From Legionella steelei (GTDB lineage: Bacteria > Pseudomonadota > Gammaproteobacteria > Legionellales > Legionellaceae), in NCBI RefSeq assembly GCF_001468005.1, contig NZ_LNYY01000005.1, positions 185,361-249,360 of the forward strand: 64,000 bases of DNA, written 5' to 3'. The notes beneath the pieces are model-generated. The model saw only the letters and a program-made list of their open reading frames with translations. It ran no database searches and was not told the DNA's origin. Positions 37,259 to 45,589 of this stretch are shown in pieces. Within the stretch, counting starts at the first letter, position 1, and every line of letters starts with the position of its first letter. Made by a program: the position numbers and the translations under genes.

Positions 37259-38536
37259 ATGTGCGCAGCGCATCAACAACAAAAAAAACTCATTTTCAGT
37301 ACTCCTGTGATTTATGCTTTAATGATTGGTTTGGGTATCGTTAGTGGTATGTCAAACATTGCCGTTTTGAAAGAAACTGGCCTATTAATTTCTGATTTAT
37401 TTATTAAACTTTTTAAGTGTATCAGTCTACCCATTATTTCTTTATCCATCATTGTTACCTTAGCAAACTATAAAACTGATGGGTATATGAAAAAAATCTG
37501 GCAGCGTACCATTAAGTATACGTTTTCTACTACCATAGTGGCCGCTGTGATTAGTTGCTTGCTTTACATCATTATTCAACCGAGCTCAGTGCAAGTTAAT
37601 TTGGATGCGCAAGCAGTCAAATCAGCGAGTAGTTTAGGTTATTTGGGATATCTGGCAAATATTGTACCTACTAATCTATTATCTCCTTTTCTTGAACAAC
37701 AAGTCATGGGGGTATTGTTCTTAAGTATTATTATCGGTATTGCGACGCGCCAAATTCCTGATGAACAAGCGCGTGACACCATTACTCGTTTTTTCCGTGG
37801 TGCACACGGCATGTTTTTAGTGATGACGCGTTGGATTATTGCTGTGATTCCTCTGGGATTGTTCGGGTTTATCACCTCAACCGTGGTGCAACTGCGCTCA
37901 GGCATGGACATCAAAGGGATAGGTGAGTATTTACTGATCGTTGTTTTAGCAAATTTAGTCCAAGGTTTTGTGATCTTACCTTTATGGCTAAAAAAGAATA
38001 AGATTCAGCCTTTTGCTGCAATGCGCGCCATGCTGCCTGCATTATCCGTTGCCTTTTTTTCTAAGTCTTCTGTAGGGACTTTACCTGTTACGATGAATAC
38101 TATAGAAAATAATTTACAGGTAAAGCCTGCTGTAAGTCGTTTTGTTCTACCTTTATGTACCAGCATTAATATGAATGGTTGTGCTGCCTTTATTTTCGCT
38201 ACGGTGATTTATTTAATGCAGAATCATGGTATGCCAATTTCCTACGGCACAATGGTTTTATGGGTATTTGTTGCTACTGTTGCTGCGATTGGTAACGCTG
38301 GGGTTCCCATGGGATGTTTCTTCTTGAGTATTAGTTTATTATCCAGTATGAACGTTCCTATTGTCCTCATGGGCGTCATTTTACCGTTCTATGGTTTAAT
38401 TGATATGTTGGAAACTGCTTTAAATGTTTGGTCTGATGCATGTGTGACTAAAGTTGTGAATGATAAAGCAATTGCCGAGGAGCAAGGCGAGTTAAAGCCC
38501 CGCAAAGTATCGCCATATGAGCCTGAACTAGGTTAA
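37259..38536 (+). CDS. DAACS-family transporter, candidate cystine or amino-acid symporter
   Basis: The 425-residue inner-membrane protein belongs to the sodium/proton:dicarboxylate-amino acid symporters (SDF family), with about eight helices, the SKSSVGTLPVTMNTIE re-entrant loop (serine-rich HP1 equivalent), LPLCTSINMNGCAA (the TM7 N-M-D/G region) and the HP2-like AAIGNAGVPMGCFF. Family members carry glutamate, aspartate, C4-dicarboxylates, serine or cystine (TcyP). The four-Cys leader peptide just upstream suggests a link to cysteine/cystine, which this genus needs in culture. The substrate is not proven. Confidence 0.9.
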   Translation: MCAAHQQQKKLIFSTPVIYALMIGLGIVSGMSNIAVLKETGLLISDLFIKLFKCISLPIISLSIIVTLANYKTDGYMKKIWQRTIKYTFSTTIVAAVISCLLYIIIQPSSVQVNLDAQAVKSASSLGYLGYLANIVPTNLLSPFLEQQVMGVLFLSIIIGIATRQIPDEQARDTITRFFRGAHGMFLVMTRWIIAVIPLGLFGFITSTVVQLRSGMDIKGIGEYLLIVVLANLVQGFVILPLWLKKNKIQPFAAMRAMLPALSVAFFSKSSVGTLPVTMNTIENNLQVKPAVSRFVLPLCTSINMNGCAAFIFATVIYLMQNHGMPISYGTMVLWVFVATVAAIGNAGVPMGCFFLSISLLSSMNVPIVLMGVILPFYGLIDMLETALNVWSDACVTKVVNDKAIAEEQGELKPRKVSPYEPELG

Positions 38537-38550
38537 TTCATTAAGACAAA

Positions 38551-38608
38551 TGTAGCCTGGGTGATGCGAAGCCGAACCCGGGTTCCGCTTCGCATCACCC
38601 AGACTACA
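38551..38608. repeat. near-perfect GTAGCC-family palindrome
   Basis: TGTAGCCTGGGTGATGCGAA pairs with the inverted TTCGCATCACCCAGACTACA over almost 58 bases, giving a long hairpin. It is the most intact copy of the REP-like family in this window. It sits between convergent genes and could act as a bidirectional transcript end. Confidence 0.85.
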
Positions 38609-38629
38609 ATTTCTACATTATTCAATAAT

Positions 38630-39520
38630 TCACAATGCCACTTGCTCATTATCCATTTTGCCAGGATTTAAACATCTATGGTTTTCATAAGGCTCACAAT
38701 AATGTGCAAAGTATTGTTTAAAGTTGGATACAAATAGCTCCTCATTATTCTCCATGATAAAAATTTTTTCGGGTTGTAATTCAGTATAATTTGAATCCCT
38801 TAATACCGCTTTATAAACGGAGCTTGCATGAGAGGAAACCCATTTGTCCAGGAAAGGAAGTATTTTATTTGGATCATTAGTAAAGAAATTTTGATAGATA
38901 TCGCTAAATAATTTAGCTCTCATTTCATAATTACTTTTGAAATAGAAATTGCTGCGGTCTTTGTGATACTCGATGAAAGGAGGTCTATTGGGTTTTTTTT
39001 TCATTCCTGCTGCAAATTCTAAGGAAATGACGAGGCCTTTTGCCGACTCAATTTTATATTTTGTTCCCAATAAATCTGTGCCATTGTATTCGCGGAGATA
39101 GGATTCCAAATATGCAACTGCTTCATCACTTAAAGGATCAAAATAACTGCTAATAATAAATTGAGTTGCTAATTTAGTTTCGGGGTTATAATGACAACTA
39201 ATATAAATTGCATAAGTAAATTGCTCGTTCACTATGTGTTGGACTAAGATTTTATCAATTTGGTTATGCACCTCATCACAAGGGAGTTGTTGATTCTCTA
39301 TGTCTTGTTCCATACGAATGACTTGCGTTGGGTAATCAACGCTGCGGACAAACGATTTATTTTTTTTTAAGTATTCTAGTTCATTTGAATAAGTGAGGGT
39401 TTTGTTGTTTTGATTCTCCGGGTTTTGTGAAATCGTCAAGATGGTCGCATTATCATGAGTCTGACTGAAAACATATTGTGGCATTAAAATAAAAAGAGCA
39501 AACAAATAATTAACTTTCAT
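38630..39520 (-). CDS. secreted orphan protein, 296 residues
   Basis: The frame extends to 39622, but AAAAAAGGAG lies six bases before the ATG at 39520, which begins a signal peptide (MKVNYLFALFILMPQYVFSQ). The mature protein has segments such as SYFDPLSDEAVAYLESYLRE and FLDKWVSSHASSVYKAVLRD. Cysteines occur in LPCDEVHNQI, ISCHYNPET and the C-terminal HYCEPYENHRCLNPG. No family is recognised. It is likely periplasmic or exported. Confidence 0.75.
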   Translation of the reverse strand: MKVNYLFALFILMPQYVFSQTHDNATILTISQNPENQNNKTLTYSNELEYLKKNKSFVRSVDYPTQVIRMEQDIENQQLPCDEVHNQIDKILVQHIVNEQFTYAIYISCHYNPETKLATQFIISSYFDPLSDEAVAYLESYLREYNGTDLLGTKYKIESAKGLVISLEFAAGMKKKPNRPPFIEYHKDRSNFYFKSNYEMRAKLFSDIYQNFFTNDPNKILPFLDKWVSSHASSVYKAVLRDSNYTELQPEKIFIMENNEELFVSNFKQYFAHYCEPYENHRCLNPGKMDNEQVAL

Positions 39521-39860
39521 AAAAAACTCCTTTTTTGTCAGCCCAGTATTGCATCCTGCAAGTTCTAAACTTTTTGGCTGGGTTATTTTGAGTATAGTTG
39601 AGTGGATGGAAATTACTCTCAATGTTCATTTGTTTTCAGAAGAGATTTTTCTAAAGAGTTTGGTCTTAAAAATTACACAGAACTTAGGGTCTATTTTTTA
39701 CCTGGTGGTATTGGAAATGACTTACAGTAATTATAAAAAGTGATGGCAGACAGTTCTATACAAATAGAACAAATGTGATAATATTTAACCGAATATACTT
39801 CAATGGAGATTGAGGTTAGTTTCCAGACTTTCTATATATTTTAAATTTTTAGGGAATAAA
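39521..39860. other. 340-bp divergent spacer with no convincing gene
   Basis: Contains the promoter regions of two divergent genes. An open frame at 39549-39743 has no ribosome-binding site and an unlikely composition. No repeat of either family is seen here. Confidence 0.5.
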
Positions 39861-40331
39861 ATGACAAAAATATACGCAATAGTTAAACCTGCCTACAGTA
39901 AGATGGGTGATAGTTTTACCGATTGGGCTTCATACTTAGTTTCTCCTCTGCACACCTTAGCGTATGAGCAAGTTTGTGGATACTCATTAGGTCATGACGT
40001 TTTGTTTTCTGATACGATAGAAGAGGCTAAAAAGATCTTAGAAGATGGAATTAAAGGTACAAAACTAGAGGCCAATACTACAACTCAAAAAGCCATTGTA
40101 GAGTTAGATGCTGATGATGAGGGGAATATCACAGGGTTTAATAAGATTTATACACCCAATTTTGATAAGCGCTTTGAACAAGCTGAAGATCGCCTTTTTA
40201 AGGCTGTGCGAGTTCCTAAATGGAGTGAACGAGCAATTGACGCTAAAAATGATGTGACACCCGACGCACTTACGGAAATGATTATTCAGTATGAGCAGAG
40301 CAAAAAAGCAGTTGCTGAAGTAAAACAATAG
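39861..40331 (+). CDS. orphan 156-residue protein
   Basis: The frame begins at 39810, but AGGGAATAAA directly precedes the ATG at 39861, which starts MTKIYAIVKPAYSKMGDSF. The protein is soluble, with a repeated-looking charged helix near the end (DALTEMIIQYEQSKKAVAEV). I do not recognise a family. The N-terminal IYAIVKP...SFTDWASYLVSPLHTLAYEQ segment looks like a compact domain. It could be a cytosolic or secreted protein; nothing in the neighbourhood helps. Confidence 0.7.
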   Translation: MTKIYAIVKPAYSKMGDSFTDWASYLVSPLHTLAYEQVCGYSLGHDVLFSDTIEEAKKILEDGIKGTKLEANTTTQKAIVELDADDEGNITGFNKIYTPNFDKRFEQAEDRLFKAVRVPKWSERAIDAKNDVTPDALTEMIIQYEQSKKAVAEVKQ

Positions 40332-40350
40332 GTGTTTCACTGTTCATGAA

Positions 40351-40375
40351 TGTAGCCTGGGTGAAGCGTAGTGTA
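40351..40375. repeat. half copy of GTAGCC-family repeat
   Basis: TGTAGCCTGGGTGAAGCG matches the left arm of the 38551 palindrome. The right arm is missing or unrecognisable, and a family A repeat begins 50 bp further on. Confidence 0.6.
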
Positions 40376-40426
40376 GACCACGTCATCCATGTAGGTATTA
40401 GGTAACTCGTTAACAAAAATAGCACA

Positions 40427-40588
40427 AGGCTGGGCTGCTAAGCCCAGTATTTGCTGAGTTAATTCTTACTTTCCAAGATGTCCATCATGAAACTCCTACG
40501 AAAAGTCCAATTAACAAGTGCTTAGCCATTGATCTTAAGAAAGAAATATATGGGCATTGTTACATGCTGGGCTTATCAGCCCAGCCTG
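40427..40588. repeat. palindrome-ended repeat, family A copy 4
   Basis: AAGGCTGGGCTGCTAAGCCC at the left is inverted at the right (ATGCTGGGCTTATCAGCCC... ending at 40588), around about 110 bp of interior. It is the longest of the four copies. It lies between a convergent orphan and the ABC exporter gene. Confidence 0.8.
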
Positions 40589-40614
40589 CATTTATTTACC
40601 TGTGGATGTTAAAT

Positions 40615-42381
40615 TTACATCTTCTCAGGTAAAAATCCTCCAGCTTGCATCTTCCACATGCGGCTGTAATGACTTTGTATCTTGATCAGCTCCTCATGTG
40701 AACCATCTTCAATAATACGACCCTTTTCAAAAACCAGGATGCGATCCATTTCGGATAATGTAGAGAGTCGATGTGCAACCACAATGGTTGTTCTGCTTTG
40801 CATTAACACATGCAATCCGTCCTGAATTAATTTTTCAGTTAATGAGTCTAAGGCTGAGGTAGCTTCATCTAGAATCAGAATTGGCGCATTTTTCAACAGG
40901 GCTCTAGCAATAGCAATCCGTTGTCGTTGTCCTCCTGATAATTTAATGCCACGTTCACCAACTAATGCATTATATTTTTCAGGAAGTCTGGAAATAAACT
41001 CATGACAGTGTGCTTTTTTTGATGCGGCAATAACTTCTGCATCTGTTGCATCAATATGACCATAACGGATGTTCTCTATTAAAGTGCGATGAAATAAAGT
41101 CACATCCTGCGGAATCATTGCGATATTTTCACGTAATGATTCTTGAGTGACATCACGAATATTTTTTCCATCAATCAAAATTTGTCCTGACTCCACATCA
41201 AACAAGCGAAGAATCAAATTGACAAAAGTACTTTTTCCAGACCCAGATAAACCGACCAAACCAATTTTTTGTCCAGGCTCAATCACAACGGATTTATTTT
41301 TAAAAAGATGGGCTCCTTCATCATAGTGAAAGCTCACGTTTTTAAATTCAATACGACCTTGAGTGACAACTAGCGGTTGTGCATTGGGTTTATCCATGAT
41401 CTCATGAGGTTCTGAAATCAGGGTTAGGGCTTGTCTGCATTTACCTAGTTCTTCTGCAAAATGCACGAATTGGCTTGCCAAATACCATAAATTATAAAAA
41501 ATGCTGATTGATAAAGAGATAACGAAACTGAAATCACCAATGGATACTTGGCCTTTACTGTACATAACGACCAGCATATATAAGTTGGCTGCAATCAGCA
41601 CAATAATACTTATATCCCAATAGGCACGCATTTTCAGGATACTCCATTGCATGGTCTGATCCTTATCTGTGGTATCCTGAGTTGCATTGCGAATGACTTG
41701 GTTTTCAAAGGCAGCTCTGGAAAACAAGCGTAGATTGGTGATATTGCTAATGCTATCAACAATTTTTCCGACTAAAGTGGTTTTACTGGTCGCAAAAAAA
41801 TTAGAAAGATCTTGAACCGGTTTGAAATAAACGATTGCGACACCCAAAAAAGCAATGGCCCAAATAAGTAAAATCAATGCAAATATCGGTTGCACAAGCA
41901 GCAAGCTGATAATCGCAATAATAAGACCGACAATTTGTGCTGCTGCATCATCGATGGTTGTAAAAATCGCGATGGTGCCCGCAGTCATATCCGAGATTTT
42001 ATTGGATAGACTGCCCGCAAAGTTATTTTGGAAAAAACGATGTGAATGCTGATTCAAATAAGCAAACATGTGATTAACCAGATCATATCGTATGTAGGGA
42101 AATAGCTTTAATCGTAGCCAATCCGAAAGACGCATGTCTACGGCAATTAACACCCACAACGCGATATATAAAATGACATTAGGTTTGATGGCATTCAATA
42201 TAGCTGATTTATCACCAGAAAATGCGGCAACCTTATCAATAATTAGTTTTAATACATAAGGAGCGAGTGCGTTATTGATTCCCCAATAAGCAGCTGTGAG
42301 CAATAAACCAATAACATACCATCTGTATGGTTTTATAAGGCTCAGGAAAAACTTGTTTAGTGACATATTGTTTTTATTCAT
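40615..42381 (-). CDS. ABC-type exporter, fused membrane and ATPase domains
   Basis: This 588-residue half-transporter would work as a homodimer in the inner membrane. Residues 1-320 hold six membrane helices (e.g. VIGLLLTAAYWGINNALAPYVL, ALILLIWAIAFLGVAIVYF). The nucleotide-binding domain has Walker A GLVGLSGSGKSTF, Q-loop MIPQDVTLF, signature LSGGQRQRIAIARALLK, Walker B ILILDEATSALD and the H-loop VAHRLST. It belongs to the MsbA/multidrug-like group; cargo is unknown. It lies 25 bp after the ABC-F gene on the same strand and may be co-transcribed with it. Confidence 0.94.
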   Translation of the reverse strand: MNKNNMSLNKFFLSLIKPYRWYVIGLLLTAAYWGINNALAPYVLKLIIDKVAAFSGDKSAILNAIKPNVILYIALWVLIAVDMRLSDWLRLKLFPYIRYDLVNHMFAYLNQHSHRFFQNNFAGSLSNKISDMTAGTIAIFTTIDDAAAQIVGLIIAIISLLLVQPIFALILLIWAIAFLGVAIVYFKPVQDLSNFFATSKTTLVGKIVDSISNITNLRLFSRAAFENQVIRNATQDTTDKDQTMQWSILKMRAYWDISIIVLIAANLYMLVVMYSKGQVSIGDFSFVISLSISIFYNLWYLASQFVHFAEELGKCRQALTLISEPHEIMDKPNAQPLVVTQGRIEFKNVSFHYDEGAHLFKNKSVVIEPGQKIGLVGLSGSGKSTFVNLILRLFDVESGQILIDGKNIRDVTQESLRENIAMIPQDVTLFHRTLIENIRYGHIDATDAEVIAASKKAHCHEFISRLPEKYNALVGERGIKLSGGQRQRIAIARALLKNAPILILDEATSALDSLTEKLIQDGLHVLMQSRTTIVVAHRLSTLSEMDRILVFEKGRIIEDGSHEELIKIQSHYSRMWKMQAGGFLPEKM

Positions 42382-42406
42382 AATTTTTACTCGGTTTTGG
42401 GTACAA

Positions 42407-43837
42407 CTATAAAGAACTTAATAGTCCATCTTTAATTTCATACCGATCAGTGACCTGGATAGCATTCAAAAAATCAGCATCATGGGAAATAACAATCATG
42501 GCTCCAGGATAAACCTTGAGCACCTGCATGACATGAGCGCGTGTTTCTCTATCCAGGTTGTTTGTCATTTCATCCAAAATAAGTATTTTGGGCATCATTG
42601 CCGCAATCTGTGCCAGGGAGAGCCTAGCCTTTTCTCCACCTGATAAGGTGGAAACCAGAGCATTAACTTCTTCATTTTTGCGAAATAAGAAATCATTTAG
42701 ATGCTCCCGGATTTCAGTATAGGATTTATTCATAAAGAAACTGCTGATTGTTTCCCATACGGTTTTATCTGCTGACAGCGTTGTGTAATGTTGATCAAGG
42801 TAGCCAATCTCATAAGTATGAGGGACAGTCCAATTTCCTGTTTTTATTACGGACGGATTATCCAAAATGGCTCTGAGCAAAGTGGATTTTCCTGAACCAT
42901 TATTACCACCAATTGCAATTCGATCTCGTGCTTTGATTGAGAAGCTCAATTCGCGCAAAATAGGATTTTTTTTGTCATAACCGATAGTGCCATCGCTGAT
43001 GGTTACCAACGTTTGCTTTGTTTCTACTCCATGCATTGCAAATTTAGGATGAATCGTTTCAGGTATGTAAAGCTCTGATAAACGTTGGCTCAATTCTTGT
43101 TTCTTATGGCTGATGGCGCTTTTTTTGCGTCCAGAAGTCTCTTGTGCATTCCGCGCTTTGCTGTTTGAAACAATGGTTGGCCATTTCCTCTGCTGAATGT
43201 GCTTTTCACCTTGAGCTCTACTGCTTTTGGCTCGGGTTTGTTCTTTCATCATATCTGCATGCAGTTGTTTTTTTTGACGTATCAGCTCTGCAAATTCTCC
43301 TTCAATTGCGTTGCGCTGAATGGTGATTTCCCGCAAGTAATCTTCATAACATCCTGTAAAGACGTGCACTTTACCATGCTCAATATGCCAAATAGTATCT
43401 ACTGTGGATTGCAGTAACTCGATATCGTGAGTCACCATAATCAAGGTTCCTTTATAATCAGAAAGCATTCTCATCAAAGAATGTCGATTTTTACGATCCA
43501 AGTGATTACTGGGCTCATCAAGCATTAAGAGATTTGGATCAGAAGCCAATGCGCGTGTTAATAATTTTTGAAAACGTTGTCCTCCACTTAATGAGTTATA
43601 TTCTTCTATGACTTGTGGGACATAACCAATATTCAATGTGTGTGGAAAATGTATGTCACCATCAGTTGGTTCAAGTAATCCTGCAAGTAATTTGAGCAGG
43701 GTTGATTTTCCAGTGCCATTACGTCCAATAATCGCAATGCGACTGCCGTTGGAAACTTGGCCACTAAAGTCCACAAAGCATGTTTTGTGGGGGAACGAAA
43801 GACCAAGATTTTGAAATCGAATAGGCTTGTGCATCAT
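42407..43837 (-). CDS. ABC-F family ATPase
   Basis: The 476-residue protein has two ABC domains in one chain and no membrane part. First domain: GRNGTGKSTLL, NSLSGGQ, LLMLDEPSNHLD; linker of charged helices (about 180-270: EFAELIRQKKQLHADMMKEQ); second domain: GGNNGSGKSTLL, STLSGGEKARLS, ILILDEMTNNLD. ABC-F proteins act on ribosomes, either as translation factors or as antibiotic-resistance factors. The short, basic linker resembles the resistance-type members more than EttA, but I cannot decide from sequence. Tandem ATGs follow an AAGAGAAT ribosome-binding site. Confidence 0.93.
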   Translation of the reverse strand: MMHKPIRFQNLGLSFPHKTCFVDFSGQVSNGSRIAIIGRNGTGKSTLLKLLAGLLEPTDGDIHFPHTLNIGYVPQVIEEYNSLSGGQRFQKLLTRALASDPNLLMLDEPSNHLDRKNRHSLMRMLSDYKGTLIMVTHDIELLQSTVDTIWHIEHGKVHVFTGCYEDYLREITIQRNAIEGEFAELIRQKKQLHADMMKEQTRAKSSRAQGEKHIQQRKWPTIVSNSKARNAQETSGRKKSAISHKKQELSQRLSELYIPETIHPKFAMHGVETKQTLVTISDGTIGYDKKNPILRELSFSIKARDRIAIGGNNGSGKSTLLRAILDNPSVIKTGNWTVPHTYEIGYLDQHYTTLSADKTVWETISSFFMNKSYTEIREHLNDFLFRKNEEVNALVSTLSGGEKARLSLAQIAAMMPKILILDEMTNNLDRETRAHVMQVLKVYPGAMIVISHDADFLNAIQVTDRYEIKDGLLSSL

Positions 43838-43861
43838 GTAATTCTCTTAAGTATTCTAAAT

Positions 43862-43929
43862 GGGGCAGTGTTTTTGACTGCTTCCGTTATTGCCCTAGGC
43901 GTAGGGTGTACTTAAGAAATTATGTCCAT
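43862..43929 (-). promoter_or_regulatory. possible attenuation leader of the ABC-F gene
   Basis: On the minus strand a five-codon ORF (MDIIS, 43912-43929) is followed by a hairpin CCCTA-CGCC-TAGGG (43893-43906). Its right half (GGG) also overlaps a second pairing, GGGCA with TGCCCC, that spans 43862-43895. The two stems are mutually exclusive. This resembles the short-uORF attenuators found before antibiotic-responsive ABC-F genes. No T-run follows the second stem, so a terminator is not clear. Confidence 0.35.
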
Positions 43930-44045
43930 GATGTGTTTAAGCCTCTTAGAGATGTGCTTGTTTGATATTGAGTACAATTGTAACCGATTGCATGATTATA
44001 TGTCAATATTGTATTTATTGATTGGTTTTGTACATGAAAACAAAG

Positions 44046-44575
44046 AAATTTGTCATGCCCGTGCGTGCGGTCCAATTAGCCATAAGTTCCGGAACCGTTC
44101 GGGCTGAGGAGGCGCGTCAGCGCCATCTCGAAGCCTTAGAACTTAATTAAACGTTTGGAATATTCTGATAAAGCTGTCCAATCACCATTAATAAAAGCCT
44201 CTTTTTTTCTTCGACTCCATCCCTTAAGTTGTCTTTCAGCAGCTAATGCTTCTTCACGAGTTGGAAAGTCTTGTGTATAAACTAACTGAATAGGCAGTTT
44301 TGTACTTGTATAACATCCAGGGATCAATTTATTTTGATGCTGAAATAGACGATTGTCCAAATTGTCTGTATGTCCAATATAATAACTGTTGTCTTTACAC
44401 TTCAAAATATAAACCCAAAACATAGTTATTCCTGGTTGGCTTGTTGAAATAGGCTTCGAGACGGCGTAAACGCCTCCTCAGCCCGAACGGTTCTGATTGC
44501 TCATAATAACATCACAATTTTCAATAAAAACTTAAAGCTAATTGGAAGTAGCGCTTGCGTGGACATGACAAATTT
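44046..44575. mobile_element. GIY-YIG cassette in nested inverted repeats
   Basis: Inner inverted repeats at 44092-44135 and 44451-44493 (start GAACCGTTCGGGCTGAGGAG; each also contains a GGCG...CGCC hairpin) directly bracket a GIY-YIG gene. An outer pair at about 44046-44080 (AAATTTGTCATG...CCAATTAGC) and 44538-44575 (GCTAATTGGA...CATGACAAATTT) encloses it. The inner repeats belong to a sequence class often seen with single-domain GIY-YIG genes. No transposase is present and no target-site duplication was established. Confidence 0.7.
44136..44423 (-). CDS. single-domain GIY-YIG nuclease-like protein
   Basis: The 95-residue protein begins MFWVYILKCKDNSYYIGHTD, containing the family's VYILK and YYIGHT pair, followed by NRLFQHQNK, TSTKLPIQLVYTQDF, a catalytic-Glu region in TREEALAAERQLKGWSRRKKEA, and LIKGDW-like INGDWTALSEYS. 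This is the UPF0213/YhbQ-like type. Its stop abuts the left inner inverted repeat, and the right repeat starts 28 bp before its ATG, so gene and repeats form one compact unit. Nuclease activity is a family inference. Confidence 0.92.
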   Translation of the reverse strand: MFWVYILKCKDNSYYIGHTDNLDNRLFQHQNKLIPGCYTSTKLPIQLVYTQDFPTREEALAAERQLKGWSRRKKEAFINGDWTALSEYSKRLIKF

Positions 44576-44621
44576 TTTTGTCGTGTTTTACATGCACAGA
44601 GAACTTTCGTGGGAGGATGTT

Positions 44622-45479
44622 CTATACTGTTTCTTCCAGATGTGGAATCAGCTCTTTACAATGCCGCATGACCCTTTGTTCCTCAGGAGGTAATTGCCAA
44701 TAATCACCGTATTGTTGGATGAGAAAAGCTTCTGCGTTTCGAGGGATATTAAATTCTTTAGTTTCAAATGCAACGCGTTGCAAAGGATAAATTTCGTCTT
44801 TTTTAATTAAATTTTTGCCGACACAATTATAACCTCGTCCTACATATGGGCTGTGGCTGGTATTGGCTTGATGGATAATTTTTTGCAAACAATACTCAAG
44901 CAGCGGTTTAGGCAAAAATGAGGCGATAAACTTATAGAGGATAGGATAGTGACCTATTTTTACTTTACTGTATTTGGTGCTTAATAAGCGTGAGAGTTTT
45001 TTAGCATAGAATTTATATCGCTTTCGTTGTTTAGGGTCTACAGGCATGCTGTCGTAGACAAAAACATCAATAAAAATACCTTGGACGTAAGGCTCATTAC
45101 CTTTTTCGTGTTTTTCAATGAAGCGACTGGAGCGATCCCTGATTTTTAAAGGGGTTGCCATATTAAAGTAACCTGGGTCACTATGGACGGTTTGTAACCA
45201 CATCCAGTGTGGAATTTCTGCAGGGGCAACACGTAGAAACAGTTCATAACTGGCACGTGGCATAGCAATATCCACATCATCATCCCAGGGTATGAATCCT
45301 TGATGGCGAACGGCGCCTAACAGAGTTCCTGCATCGAGCCAATAATCCAAATTGTGCTTCCTGCAAATGGAATCTACTACTTCAAGCATGGCAAGCATTT
45401 TGAGCTGTGCTTGGCGTAACCTGCCATCATGAAATGCAGTATCTGCAGAATGTGGATTTGAGTTTTTTGCCAATGTCAT
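44622..45479 (-). CDS. LicD-family phosphotransferase
   Basis: The 285-residue protein carries the LicD nucleotidyltransferase-like core: LEVVDSICRKHNLDYWLDAG, the metal-binding LLGAVRHQGFIPWDDDVDIAMPR (three consecutive Asp), and FIDVFVYDSMP, then NCVGKN and FNIPRNAEAFLIQQYGDYW. Family members attach phosphocholine or similar groups to surface glycans such as LPS or teichoic acid. The gene stands alone, beside the kinase-like gene, with no sugar-transfer genes nearby, so the acceptor is unknown. It is cytosolic with no membrane span. Confidence 0.92.
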   Translation of the reverse strand: MTLAKNSNPHSADTAFHDGRLRQAQLKMLAMLEVVDSICRKHNLDYWLDAGTLLGAVRHQGFIPWDDDVDIAMPRASYELFLRVAPAEIPHWMWLQTVHSDPGYFNMATPLKIRDRSSRFIEKHEKGNEPYVQGIFIDVFVYDSMPVDPKQRKRYKFYAKKLSRLLSTKYSKVKIGHYPILYKFIASFLPKPLLEYCLQKIIHQANTSHSPYVGRGYNCVGKNLIKKDEIYPLQRVAFETKEFNIPRNAEAFLIQQYGDYWQLPPEEQRVMRHCKELIPHLEETV

Positions 45480-45589
45480 AAACTATTATTCTTTTTTTTA
45501 ATGACAACAGCGGATATAGTAACAAAATAATTAAGAATCATTAACCATCATGACACAAAAACTTAATATTAATGCTTTAAAACGTATTC

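Noticed and set aside
39549-39743. 64-residue plus-strand frame in the divergent spacer
   Set aside because: No ribosome-binding site and an implausible composition; it overlaps the upstream region of the secreted orphan.
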